Shown one piece after another: positions 1-6,535 of a stretch of 64,000 nucleotides of DNA (positions are counted from its first letter, which is position 1; every line of letters starts with the position of its first letter). The stretch comes from an uncultured Prevotellaceae bacterium (GTDB taxonomy: Bacteria; Bacteroidota; Bacteroidia; Bacteroidales; Bacteroidaceae): positions 1-64,000 of the forward strand of contig ONJJ01000003.1 in NCBI GenBank assembly GCA_900318115.1, written 5' to 3'. The translations under genes and the position numbers were made by a program. The notes below the pieces were generated by a model. That model ran no database searches. It was not told where the DNA came from and saw only the letters and a program-made list of their open reading frames with translations.

Positions 1-123
1 ACTTCGGATCATACCCATTTTCAAGTGATCTATAGACAGATATGGATACTTATATTTCTCAAGCATACGCTGTGCAAGAAGCGTTTTACCCGTATGTGAT
101 GCACCTGTTATCAGTATAACCAT
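1..123 (-). CDS. P-loop ATP-binding protein, 3' part outside window
   Basis: Only the first 41 codons are present; the gene runs off the left edge of the window on the minus strand. The start is an ATG at 123. Residues 7-14 read GASHTGKT, a Walker A nucleotide-binding loop directly after a short hydrophobic strand, as in small adenylate- or shikimate-kinase-like P-loop kinases. The next segment resembles Bacteroides proteins annotated as adenylate kinase-like or ATP-binding. The substrate cannot be told from this fragment. It is followed upstream, 10 bases away, by a small membrane protein gene on the same strand, so the two may be co-transcribed. Confidence 0.7.
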   Translation of the reverse strand, partial: MVILITGASHTGKTLLAQRMLEKYKYPYLSIDHLKMGMIRS

Positions 124-133
124 AAATTCCGAT

Positions 134-337
134 TTATCGTTCTTTTGTTAATTTATAAATTACCAATGTGGGTAGAATGACCAATAGCAATAAACTAATC
201 TCGACAAATGCATATGAACCAAAGGAGTCCACCAATGTCTGGAATTTCAAGACTCCATCCACGAGGAATACCAGAAGGGCAAACCAGCAGATAAAAAATA
301 TTGCTGAATACTTGATTTTACGTTTCTTCAGTCTCAT
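134..337 (-). CDS. small two-helix membrane protein, unknown function
   Basis: A 67-residue protein with a basic N-terminus (MRLKKRKIK), two predicted membrane helices (about residues 10-30 and 42-62) and a short charged C-terminus. The positive residues at the start suggest a cytoplasmic N-terminus. I do not recognise a family. It lies between the P-loop kinase-like gene and the PPOX gene on the same strand. The overlapping plus-strand reading frame of similar length has no such hydrophobic pattern and is taken as a shadow. Function unknown. Confidence 0.55.
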   Translation of the reverse strand: MRLKKRKIKYSAIFFICWFALLVFLVDGVLKFQTLVDSFGSYAFVEISLLLLVILPTLVIYKLTKER

Positions 338-414
338 TTTGCAGTATTGTTCTTATGCCTAACCAGCTGACCTTCGGTCTTCTTCTGTCGCGACTCGGCA
401 GAGTTTAAGCAAGC

Positions 415-918
415 TTAACGCTGCTCTCGCTGCTTCATCAGTTCTATAGCCTCTTTTCCCGTAAGATGCTCTATGTCGAAACGAATCATCAGCATCCGAG
501 AGAGGCCGTTCTCCAACTCTTTCTGCAAGGCTTCCTCTTGATTGGGATTATATCTGTTCCCAAGCATCCTGGCAGTTTCCAGCTTCTCGGTATCATCCTC
601 AATGATGTGGATTCGTCCAAATGCGATGACACTACGGAAGAACGTGGTATATTTCTCTGGATGCACTTCATCCTGTTCAATGACACAGAACGAAGCCTTG
701 TCATACTTACGGATGGCATCGACTTTATGCCCGTTCAACGCACTGTGGAAATATAACCTGCCATCGGCATAGACATAGCTGATGGGGACGGCATACGGAT
801 AGTCATTGTCTCCCAGCAGAGCCAAAGTCCCTGCCGTGGATTTCCGTAGTATGCTGATGCTTTCTTCTTCTGAAAGCTGTTGGCGTTTGCGCCTCATTTC
901 TCTGAATTGTTCCATCAT
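415..918 (-). CDS. pyridoxamine 5'-phosphate oxidase-like flavoprotein (NimA-type)
   Basis: 167 residues, the usual length for PPOX-fold FMN-binding split-barrel proteins of the Nim-like group. Residues 25-70 (GTLALLGDNDYPYAVPISYV, then YFHSALNGHKVDAI) match the first strands and the HxxGxK-like flavin-contact region of the family, and CVIEQDEV follows in the expected place. Relatives bind FMN, F420 or heme; the Nim subgroup can reduce 5-nitroimidazoles, but that activity cannot be claimed from sequence. Two adjacent ATG codons are possible starts; the second gives one residue less. The neighbouring gene is a truncated YdeI-like gene. Confidence 0.85.
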   Translation of the reverse strand: MMEQFREMRRKRQQLSEEESISILRKSTAGTLALLGDNDYPYAVPISYVYADGRLYFHSALNGHKVDAIRKYDKASFCVIEQDEVHPEKYTTFFRSVIAFGRIHIIEDDTEKLETARMLGNRYNPNQEEALQKELENGLSRMLMIRFDIEHLTGKEAIELMKQREQR

Positions 919-984
919 GATAATGCTTTAATTCCTATAATTGATCCTATGAACGAAAGTCCTTGCAGCCATTGCTTGATTTTG

Positions 985-1332
985 TCAAATGTCTTCATTT
1001 TGTGTCAGTGCTTTTCTTCCGTATTCAGTCATTAGCCCACGACGTTCCAGGTCACGGCACCTCTGTCTGTTGAGTTCCGTCCAATGGCTACCTTTCCTGC
1101 GGGGTGACAACCGCTGGGCCAGCCTTCCGTCCGGCAGTTTCTTCAACGTGGAGTCAATCCATCCGAAGCAGAGGGCTTCCTCAACGATTTCAAGGTAAGG
1201 CAGCGTGGCGGGCTTCGGCGTCTTCGACCTGTTGCAGGCAACCCAGCAACAACGCTCCGAGAGGTGGTTCCGTTCCAGCCATTCCCTCAGTTGTCCGCGA
1301 TCTGTGTATGTCAGCAGGTTCGTAACTTCCAT
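985..1332 (-). CDS. YdeI/OmpD-associated family protein, short form
   Basis: 115 residues that match the N-terminal two thirds of the YdeI/OmpD-associated (bacteriocin-protection) family: WLERNHLSERCCWVACN, then VEEALCFGWIDSTLKKL, then AQRLSPRRKGSHWTELN and GLMTEYGRKAL. Family members are normally near 180-190 residues and continue with a helical C-terminal domain containing a W-x-NF/FP-x-Y motif. Here the frame stops right after GRKALTQNEDI, and I could not find the missing part in the other frames before the next gene at 918. It is therefore either a naturally short variant or a truncated gene. The biochemical function of the family is not established. Confidence 0.65.
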   Translation of the reverse strand: MEVTNLLTYTDRGQLREWLERNHLSERCCWVACNRSKTPKPATLPYLEIVEEALCFGWIDSTLKKLPDGRLAQRLSPRRKGSHWTELNRQRCRDLERRGLMTEYGRKALTQNEDI

Positions 1333-1347
1333 GGGCTAAAGTACTTA

Positions 1348-2082
1348 TTATTTCTTATCTGGCTGCTGGCCGTCGTGAGCCTTCCAGGCGCACTCCGTAA
1401 TCTTCATGTCGGAGAAGATGGCCGTGAAGGACGATTCCTCCGGCGAGCAGGCATAGATGCCAAAACGGATCTCATCGGCAGCGGCATACATGTGGCAGAC
1501 GCGCATCTGACTGAACGTCACGCCATCTGTGGAGCATTCGATGCAGTAGTCATCCTCGCGGCGCGAGAACCGGTACCACATGGTCTTCACTTCGGCTGGA
1601 ATGGCCGTCGTGGCCCAGTCGGAGTATCCATGGTTGGTCACTACGCTGCCCAGATGTTGGAACTCCTCGTTCTCGTATTCCACCGAGCCTTTCAGCCAGT
1701 TCTCGCTGTCGAGATACATCACGATACCGCATTGGTCAAAGCGATGATGACTGCCCGTGAAGTCGGTCTTCACCACGAAGCTGAAGAACTTCTCACGCGT
1801 CTTCATCTGCAGCACCGGCGCATTGTCGTTCTGGAAGTGGTAGTATGTGCGTTGCCAGAGGTCGGTCTTCGGGGCGGTGGTGATGCGGATGGTATCATTC
1901 TTGATTTCACTTGCGGCAGGCTCCCGCGTCCACTGGAGGCTGTCCAGATTGATGCGGCCGCTGTCGGCGAGGGCCACCTTCACGTTATCTACGAAATCCA
2001 TGGTCGTTTCCTGTTTTTCTTGTTGTCCACATGCCGTCAGCATGAGTCCAACGGTAAGTAATGAGCATAGTTTAGTTTTCAT
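1348..2082 (-). CDS. DUF1349-family lipoprotein
   Basis: 244 residues beginning with a lipoprotein signal peptide (MKTKLCSLLTVGLMLTAC; lipobox LTAC, cysteine 18), so it should be exported and lipid-anchored. The body fits the DUF1349 concanavalin-like beta-sandwich family: DLWQRTYYHFQNDNAP, KTDFTGSHHRFDQCGIVMYL, WLKGSVEYENE, and the closing RFGIYACSPEESSF. Relatives are often annotated as 'regulation of enolase protein 1'-like and are suspected carbohydrate binders or glycan-active proteins. No catalytic residues can be named. It lies downstream of the GNAT gene on the same strand with a 25-base gap. Confidence 0.8.
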   Translation of the reverse strand: MKTKLCSLLTVGLMLTACGQQEKQETTMDFVDNVKVALADSGRINLDSLQWTREPAASEIKNDTIRITTAPKTDLWQRTYYHFQNDNAPVLQMKTREKFFSFVVKTDFTGSHHRFDQCGIVMYLDSENWLKGSVEYENEEFQHLGSVVTNHGYSDWATTAIPAEVKTMWYRFSRREDDYCIECSTDGVTFSQMRVCHMYAAADEIRFGIYACSPEESSFTAIFSDMKITECAWKAHDGQQPDKK

Positions 2083-2107
2083 ATCTGTTTCTGTTTAAAT
2101 ACCATCT

Positions 2108-2671
2108 TCATAACACCAGGTGTTTCATCGGGTGACCGCCCCACGCGCTGTCGTTCACATAACGAAAGCCGACGGCGGCGTACAGCTTCTCGCCGGCAGG
2201 ATTCCCCTGGTCCACCAGCAGCCCCACGCAGGGCAGCCCCATCCGGTCGGCCTTCTCCTTGGTGGCTCTCAGCAGTCGCCGGGCAATGCCCTGTCGTCTG
2301 TGGTCGGGCTCTACGGCCAGCGAGTCGAGATAGAGCTCGCCCGCCTGCGTCTCGTCATCCATTCCCGAATGGTCCTTGCCGATGCACGCCTTGGCAGCTT
2401 CCACGAAAGCCCGGCGCAATGCATGCAGGCGGCCGCCGTCATAGCTGACGGCAACCCCTGCCACCCGGTCTCCATCCATGGCCACCAGCGTGTTACGGTA
2501 GCTATATTGTGAGTCTTCACGCTCCACGAGCATGGTCATCATCCTGCGAAAGTCCTCCAGGCCATAGCCTGCCCCGCAGAAGTGCAGGCAACAATCATCA
2601 GTCATCGCCGTCATGATCAGCCGCGCAATGTCTGCCGATTGTTCCTTCCGTGCATCCTTTATCTCAATCAT
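2108..2671 (-). CDS. GNAT-family N-acetyltransferase
   Basis: 187 residues with the GNAT fold. The acetyl-CoA pyrophosphate-binding motif A is clear at about residues 115-135 (LAVEPDHRRQGIARRLL; the Q/RxxGxG/A loop is RRQGIA), followed by motif B (GNPAGEKLYAAVGF). The N-terminus is IKDARKEQSADIARLI, typical of this superfamily. The substrate is unknown; candidates are small amines, antibiotics or protein N-termini. It sits 29 bases from the nitroreductase gene on the same strand, so the two probably share a transcript. Confidence 0.85.
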   Translation of the reverse strand: MIEIKDARKEQSADIARLIMTAMTDDCCLHFCGAGYGLEDFRRMMTMLVEREDSQYSYRNTLVAMDGDRVAGVAVSYDGGRLHALRRAFVEAAKACIGKDHSGMDDETQAGELYLDSLAVEPDHRRQGIARRLLRATKEKADRMGLPCVGLLVDQGNPAGEKLYAAVGFRYVNDSAWGGHPMKHLVL

Positions 2672-2700
2672 ACCTTTCTAATGTCATGTAGGCCCGACGT

Positions 2701-3429
2701 TCACACCCAATCAAAGTTCACCTTTCCGGCACCCACCTCGAAGTGGTATTTTGCGATGCCTAAGTCAATCTGGGCGTAGCCGATCATCGAGAAACCTTTC
2801 TTGGCGTGCACCTGATGACGATTGTCGCTTATGCCTATGTACTCTAACGAGCGCTCGGCACTTTGTGACGCTTTCGTAACGTAATGGAAAAAGAACTTCT
2901 GCTGGTTCACGGCCGTCGGGGCAAGCAATGCTGCTTCGACGCCTCTCCTGAACCACGGAGGAGTGATGTCTGTCGCATTGCTCACTTGCTCTACCGTCTT
3001 AATCTTATGGCCTACGCCTTGCGTCTCGCCGTAGCCGACGGCAATGTAGCAGACTACCTTCTCGTCTTCGCCGAGCTCATACGTTCCCGGCACCTTGGAG
3101 TAGGAGAGGCCCACCCAGCAGGTGTTCAGGCCAAGTGTCTGGGCCAGCAACACCAGATGCTCACCGTAGTAGCCGATGCGCTCGTCGAGGTCGTCGGCAC
3201 GTTTTCCGGCCATGACCAGATAACTCGTCACATTGCGGAACTTGTCGTACTTGGCCAAGGACCCTTGGAAAGCCTTCGGCTCGTCCTGGATTAGCTGGAT
3301 ATGAAGATTGCCCCGTCGGTTGACTTCGGCAATCTCCTCTTCTATCTTTTGGCTGGCATCCTCTGCCAACGGCTGCAATCTATATGCCCTCACGCTATGG
3401 CGGGCTTCAATGGCTTCTTGTAATGTCAT
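2701..3429 (-). CDS. nitroreductase-family flavoprotein (TM1586-like)
   Basis: 242 residues. The N-terminus MTLQEAIEARHSVRAY carries the RxSxRxY motif of the FMN-binding nitroreductase superfamily. The central HLVLLAQTLGLNTCWVGL segment and the repeated AALLAPTAVNQQKFFF half fit the duplicated TM1586 type, in which one chain holds two pseudo-repeats. It should use FMN and NAD(P)H for reduction of quinones or nitro compounds; the physiological substrate is unknown. It is probably the first gene of the minus-strand group, with a Bacteroidetes -7 box at 3481-3488. Confidence 0.85.
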   Translation of the reverse strand: MTLQEAIEARHSVRAYRLQPLAEDASQKIEEEIAEVNRRGNLHIQLIQDEPKAFQGSLAKYDKFRNVTSYLVMAGKRADDLDERIGYYGEHLVLLAQTLGLNTCWVGLSYSKVPGTYELGEDEKVVCYIAVGYGETQGVGHKIKTVEQVSNATDITPPWFRRGVEAALLAPTAVNQQKFFFHYVTKASQSAERSLEYIGISDNRHQVHAKKGFSMIGYAQIDLGIAKYHFEVGAGKVNFDWV

Positions 3430-3480
3430 AATTAGTAACGAATCAAAACTATATGATGTTCGTGATGATAATTACGAGTG

Positions 3481-3488
3481 CAAAGGTA
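3481..3488 (-). promoter_or_regulatory. -7 promoter box for the nitroreductase operon
   Basis: On the minus strand the sequence reads TACCTTTG followed by CAC, a perfect match to the Bacteroidetes TAnnTTTG box, about 50 bases before the nitroreductase ATG at 3429. No clear TTTG -33 box was seen at the ideal distance. Confidence 0.6.
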
Positions 3489-3552
3489 CAACATTTCTTG
3501 CAGAATATTCGATTTCATACGTTACAATTTCGTCTTCTTCACGAATTTTTCA

Positions 3553-3560
3553 TATTTTTG
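3553..3560 (+). promoter_or_regulatory. orphan -7 box pointing into the repeat element
   Basis: TATTTTTG followed by C matches the -7 consensus on the plus strand. There is no convincing gene downstream: the next feature is the inverted 9-mer element and a 47-codon frame starting at 3611 that is mostly made of that repeat. It may be a relic or may drive a non-coding transcript. Confidence 0.3.
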
Positions 3561-3621
3561 CATCAATGCTAAGCTATTATAGGACTATTTGTTCGTATGA
3601 AGTAAATTTCATGAAGAAAAT

Positions 3622-3718
3622 GTCGGAATCTTACGCAAATCTGCTTAATACACTAAAACACAGCCTGCTACGATGCGTAAGATTATGCGTAAGATTTGTC
3701 TTTTGCGTAAGATTTTTA
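3622..3718 (+). repeat. left imperfect inverted repeat, four copies of GCGTAAGAT
   Basis: The 9-mer GCGTAAGAT occurs at 3628-3636 (minus orientation), 3675-3683, 3687-3695 and 3705-3713 (plus). The start-to-start spacings are 47, 12 and 18 bases. The reverse complement of the block at 4118-4216 has the same order of orientations and spacings of 48, 12 and 19, so the two blocks are imperfect inverted copies around a core of about 400 bases. Confidence 0.75.
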
Positions 3719-3997
3719 GGGAATAAGCCCGCCAGGATGGTTGTCAGTAAGTAAATGCACAAAAATAGTTTACTGAACTTTCGGATGTTTATTTTGAACA
3801 ACGAATTACACGAATTAAACGAAATATTCATGGTCTCTGGATATTACAATAAATTAGTGAAGATTGGTGATTGGATTAATGCCGATTCTTGAAGTGTCAA
3901 GCGTCCTTCGACCGAGCGGACGTCTAAATCAAGCACCGACAATAGTTTATAGATTCTGTGGTTCATCGTTTTATGACAAGTTCCAGCTGTGGTACTT

Positions 3998-4063
3998 AAA
4001 AGTACCAGCAGTGGAACTCAAAAGTACCAGCAGTGGAACTCAAAAGTACCAGCAGTGGAACTC
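3998..4063 (+). repeat. three tandem copies of a 22-bp unit
   Basis: The unit reads AAAAGTACCAGCAGTGGAAC plus TC and is repeated exactly at 3998-4019, 4020-4041 and 4042-4063. The first copy is also the right half of an imperfect inverted repeat spanning 3980-4017, with arms GTTCCA..GGTACTT and AAGTACC..GGAAC. The array lies in the core between the two inverted 9-mer blocks. There are no spacers, so it is not a CRISPR array. Confidence 0.85.
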
Positions 4064-4117
4064 GCTCCAAACTCGTCATCTTTCCGTCCCTTCGCCCCAA
4101 TATCCGCCATTTGTTTC

Positions 4118-4216
4118 TCTGAAAATCTTACGCAAATACGCCAATCTTACGCATAATCTTACGCATCATAAACATCTTACTATCAGCGACAAAGGCACTA
4201 AATGCGTAAGATTCGG
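4118..4216 (-). repeat. right imperfect inverted repeat, four copies of GCGTAAGAT
   Basis: The 9-mer occurs at 4125-4133, 4144-4152 and 4156-4164 in minus orientation and at 4204-4212 in plus orientation. Read in reverse complement the block matches the left block at 3622-3718, including the shared stretches GATGCGTAAGATTATGCGTA and GCGTAAGATTTT. Confidence 0.75.
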
Positions 4217-4291
4217 AGATTTTTTGCTAAACTTCATTACGCGCTCCTGAACACGCGCGCGCTTTATAACATTTAGAAACTGGAGAAGCGG

Positions 4292-4402
4292 ATGCGGCGA
4301 GAGCCACAGATGGATATCCAGATGCGACTGCACCAACAAGTGCGTCAGAAGCGGAAGCAACTGGCAGAGTTAAAACAAAAGATGGAGGGGCTAAGCGTAT
4401 GA
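4292..4402 (+). pseudogene. short charged coiled-coil remnant
   Basis: A 36-codon frame rich in Arg, Lys, Gln and Glu with heptad-like spacing (MRLHQQVRQKRKQLAEL). It looks like the C-terminal tail of a larger protein; the same frame is stopped just upstream (TAG at 4274-4276). I do not recognise the parent gene. Relatives of mobile-element primase/VirE-type proteins in Bacteroides often end in such tails, so a decayed element gene is possible, but that is inference. It could also be a chance frame. Confidence 0.25.
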
Positions 4403-4431
4403 CACACTTATTGTTCCTCTATAATGACGTT

Positions 4432-4680
4432 TCATTTGCGCATCAACTTGATATACCATTCATCTGTTGGTTCTGCACGGTAATAGACTTTTCCATCACC
4501 GCCCAAATCCCAAGTATCCATGACCTCGATAGTCAGATATGGGATACGCTCAAAGCGGTTTGTCCTAATAGAAATTCGTTCTCGACGACGAAACTTTCTG
4601 TTGCACACTTGCTTCCCTCTCTTCTGAGATTTACAACCTGCCCAATATGTTACTGGGGTGCGTTTTTTACTTCTGCTCAT
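4432..4680 (-). CDS. small basic conserved protein of unknown function
   Basis: Starting at the ATG at 4680, the product has 82 residues: MSRSKKRTPVTYWAGCKSQK, then NRKFRRRERISI, and near the end TWDLGGDGKVYY. This order (MSRSRKKTP-like start, a basic NRxxRR block, a DxWxxGxDGKxY motif) is that of a widespread small hypothetical protein family. A longer frame begins at 4737, but the family start is MSRS. The high Arg/Lys content would suit nucleic-acid binding, which is only inference. A good -7 box lies at 4803-4810, giving a leader of over 100 bases. Confidence 0.7.
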   Translation of the reverse strand: MSRSKKRTPVTYWAGCKSQKRGKQVCNRKFRRRERISIRTNRFERIPYLTIEVMDTWDLGGDGKVYYRAEPTDEWYIKLMRK

Positions 4681-4802
4681 TTTGTCTTGAATGTTATTAG
4701 CGGTCACAGACTCTCGCTGTGCCACTTGGTTAAACATTACAAGACATCAAGATTTAAATTTACAAACTGTTCCATAACACATTAATGACTGGTTTCTGGG
4801 CG

Positions 4803-4810
4803 CAAAAGTA
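4803..4810 (-). promoter_or_regulatory. -7 promoter box upstream of the small basic protein
   Basis: Minus strand TACTTTTG followed by CGC fits the Bacteroidetes -7 box. It precedes the ATG at 4680 by about 120 bases, so the leader is long; no structured element was recognised in it. Confidence 0.5.
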
Positions 4811-4848
4811 CAAAAAAATATTCATAAACAAATAAAATCGATAGAAAA

Positions 4849-4995
4849 ATGTATTTAAGACATGTAGATATGCAGACAAAAGACGGCGCACAGCTCAATC
4901 TTGATGCACTCTACCAGATTGCTCCCTCCAGTTCTGCTGTCACCTATGGCGTGTTGCGAGACTACGAAGAACTGAGGAATGTCATCACGCAGTAA
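4849..4995 (+). pseudogene. possible N-terminal remnant of a DNA methyltransferase
   Basis: A 48-codon frame containing AQLNLDALYQIAPSS, which resembles the start of type III restriction-modification methyltransferases, followed by a stop. Downstream, in another frame (about 5019-5114), is a separate short stretch ending KYNYFIIRGGKKVVWEN that I do not recognise. Both look like leftovers of longer genes. The assignment rests on one short motif and is weak. Confidence 0.25.
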
Positions 4996-5114
4996 GTGGG
5001 TCATTCATATCCCCAAGATTTCGGGTCGGATTCTACAATGGTTGCAGAACCCTGAAGAACAAATATAATTACTTCATTATCCGCGGAGGAAAGAAAGTGG
5101 TGTGGGAGAATTAA

Positions 5115-5142
5115 AAGTGAAAAATGAAAAGTGAAAAATGAT
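5115..5142 (+). repeat. 14-bp simple repeat (AAAAGTGAAAAATG) x2
   Basis: Two adjacent copies of AAAAGTGAAAAATG in an A-rich intergenic stretch before the TPR/kinase operon. The rest of 5143-5250 holds no gene or clear structure that I can see. Confidence 0.5.
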
Positions 5143-5252
5143 GTAAAAAGGAAAAGTTTCATTAGTGTGGAACGGGGGCTGGGCAGAAAAGTAAAAAACG
5201 CTTAAATATTCTCCGAAATAGAGGGGGATAAACAAGTTTTAACCCCACATAT

Positions 5253-5283
5253 TTTGACATGATGAGGGTTTGCGGTAATTTTG
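5253..5283 (+). promoter_or_regulatory. promoter of the TPR-kinase-regulator operon
   Basis: TTTG at 5253-5256, a 19-base spacer, then TAATTTTG at 5276-5283: a full Bacteroidetes -33/-7 promoter. Transcription should start near 5288, about 20 bases before the ATG at 5308. Confidence 0.75.
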
Positions 5284-5307
5284 CACCGCAAACCCTCTAT
5301 ATTGAAT

Positions 5308-6522
5308 ATGAAGAAACTCACGATATTGCTCCTCTTGCTGTTGTCGGTGCCGGCGTTCCCGGCGAGTGTGATCCGCCAGGCAAAGGAGGCCATAAAGAAG
5401 AAACAGAACCTCGAGGCAACAGCCAAGAACCTACTGGCCGAAGCGGCCAAACCCGAGACCAAACACGCCGACAGAGTGGAATGTTACATCCTGGCCGCAG
5501 AGTGCTGGAAGCGCGTGAACGATGCGGAGAACATGAAGCTCTACCTCAAGCAGAAGTACGACACGACCAAGTTCTTCAGCAGCATCCGCCAGATGTTCGA
5601 GTTGCTGGAGACGGCAGACAGCCTGGAAACCGTTCCCGACGAGAAGGGACGAGTGCGCATCCGAAACCGACACAGCAGTCACGACCGCCTGTTGCCCTAC
5701 CGGAAGAATATCTTAGCGGGCGGCAACTGGTATTTCCGCAAGGCACAGATGAAGGAAGCGCTGTCTTTCTTCAAGACCTATATCGATGCTGCCGAGTCGC
5801 CTATCTTTGAAGCCGACGACTTCCTACAGACGGACACGATGATGCCCGGGGTGGGGTATCTGGCCGTGCACGCCGCGAATTTGAGCCAGAAGCCGGACGC
5901 TGTGATCAAGTATTGCCCGCTGGCACTGAGTGCCGGAATCCGGAACTACATCGTGCAGGAGTTCCTGACGAAAGCGTGGGTGGCGAAGGGTGACACGGCA
6001 CGGTACATGGAGGAGATGTGGGAGGGGCTGCACAAGTACCCGGAGCACACCTATTTCTACTCACACCTCATCGACCGCCTCATGGAACAACAGAACTACG
6101 AGCGCGGACTGGCAGTGACGGACTCGATGATTGCCTGGTCGGACACGGTGCCCCTGTTTCACTATGCTAAGAGTCTGCTGCTGCTGAAGCTGCATCGCGA
6201 CGAAGATGCCATCAAGGCGGCCGACGACTGTCTGGCCTTAGACTCCAACTATGTGGATGCGCATTATAATAAGGGTATAGCCTCGCTGAACCTGGCACTG
6301 ATCTATGCGGAGACGGCCTGCACGGACCTGACGAACCCCCAGTGCAAGCGCGACCGCGAGATCATCCGCAGCCTCTATGAGCTGGCGCGCCACCCGATGG
6401 AGCGCGTGCGGCAGTTGCAGCCGGAGAACAAGGAACGATGGGCGGCGCCGCTCTATCGGATCTATCTCCACCTGAATATGGGCAAGGAATTTGACGAAAT
6501 GGACAAACTGCTGAACGGCTGA
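5308..6522 (+). CDS. secreted TPR-type protein next to sensor kinase
   Basis: 404 residues counted from the ATG at 5308; a longer frame from 5281 would start upstream of the likely transcription start. Residues 1-19 (MKKLTILLLLLLSVPAFPAS) form a Sec signal peptide. The rest is helical with tetratricopeptide-like repeats, clearest near residues 280-340 (FHYAKSLLLLKLHRDEDAIK, then DSNYVDAHYNKGIASLNLA). It therefore probably acts in the periplasm as a protein-binding scaffold. It is the first gene of an operon with the double-module histidine kinase (13-base gap), so it may feed a signal to the kinase's own periplasmic TPR-like domain; that is inference. Confidence 0.8.
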   Translation: MKKLTILLLLLLSVPAFPASVIRQAKEAIKKKQNLEATAKNLLAEAAKPETKHADRVECYILAAECWKRVNDAENMKLYLKQKYDTTKFFSSIRQMFELLETADSLETVPDEKGRVRIRNRHSSHDRLLPYRKNILAGGNWYFRKAQMKEALSFFKTYIDAAESPIFEADDFLQTDTMMPGVGYLAVHAANLSQKPDAVIKYCPLALSAGIRNYIVQEFLTKAWVAKGDTARYMEEMWEGLHKYPEHTYFYSHLIDRLMEQQNYERGLAVTDSMIAWSDTVPLFHYAKSLLLLKLHRDEDAIKAADDCLALDSNYVDAHYNKGIASLNLALIYAETACTDLTNPQCKRDREIIRSLYELARHPMERVRQLQPENKERWAAPLYRIYLHLNMGKEFDEMDKLLNG

Positions 6523-6535
6523 CGAGTAGGCAAAT

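Noticed and set aside
934-1000. 27-codon frame (MKTFDKIKQWLQGL) after the YdeI-like gene
   Set aside because: Considered as a frameshifted continuation of YdeI, but it lacks the family's C-terminal motifs. Too short to call.
3308-3754. 148-codon plus-strand frame over the nitroreductase start and left repeat block
   Set aside because: The first part is antisense to the nitroreductase gene and the end is a translation of the GCGTAAGAT repeats (CVRLCVRF).
3998-4063. CRISPR array
   Set aside because: The three 22-bp units are directly adjacent with no spacers and there are no cas genes. The same holds for 38131-38196 and 61074-61144.
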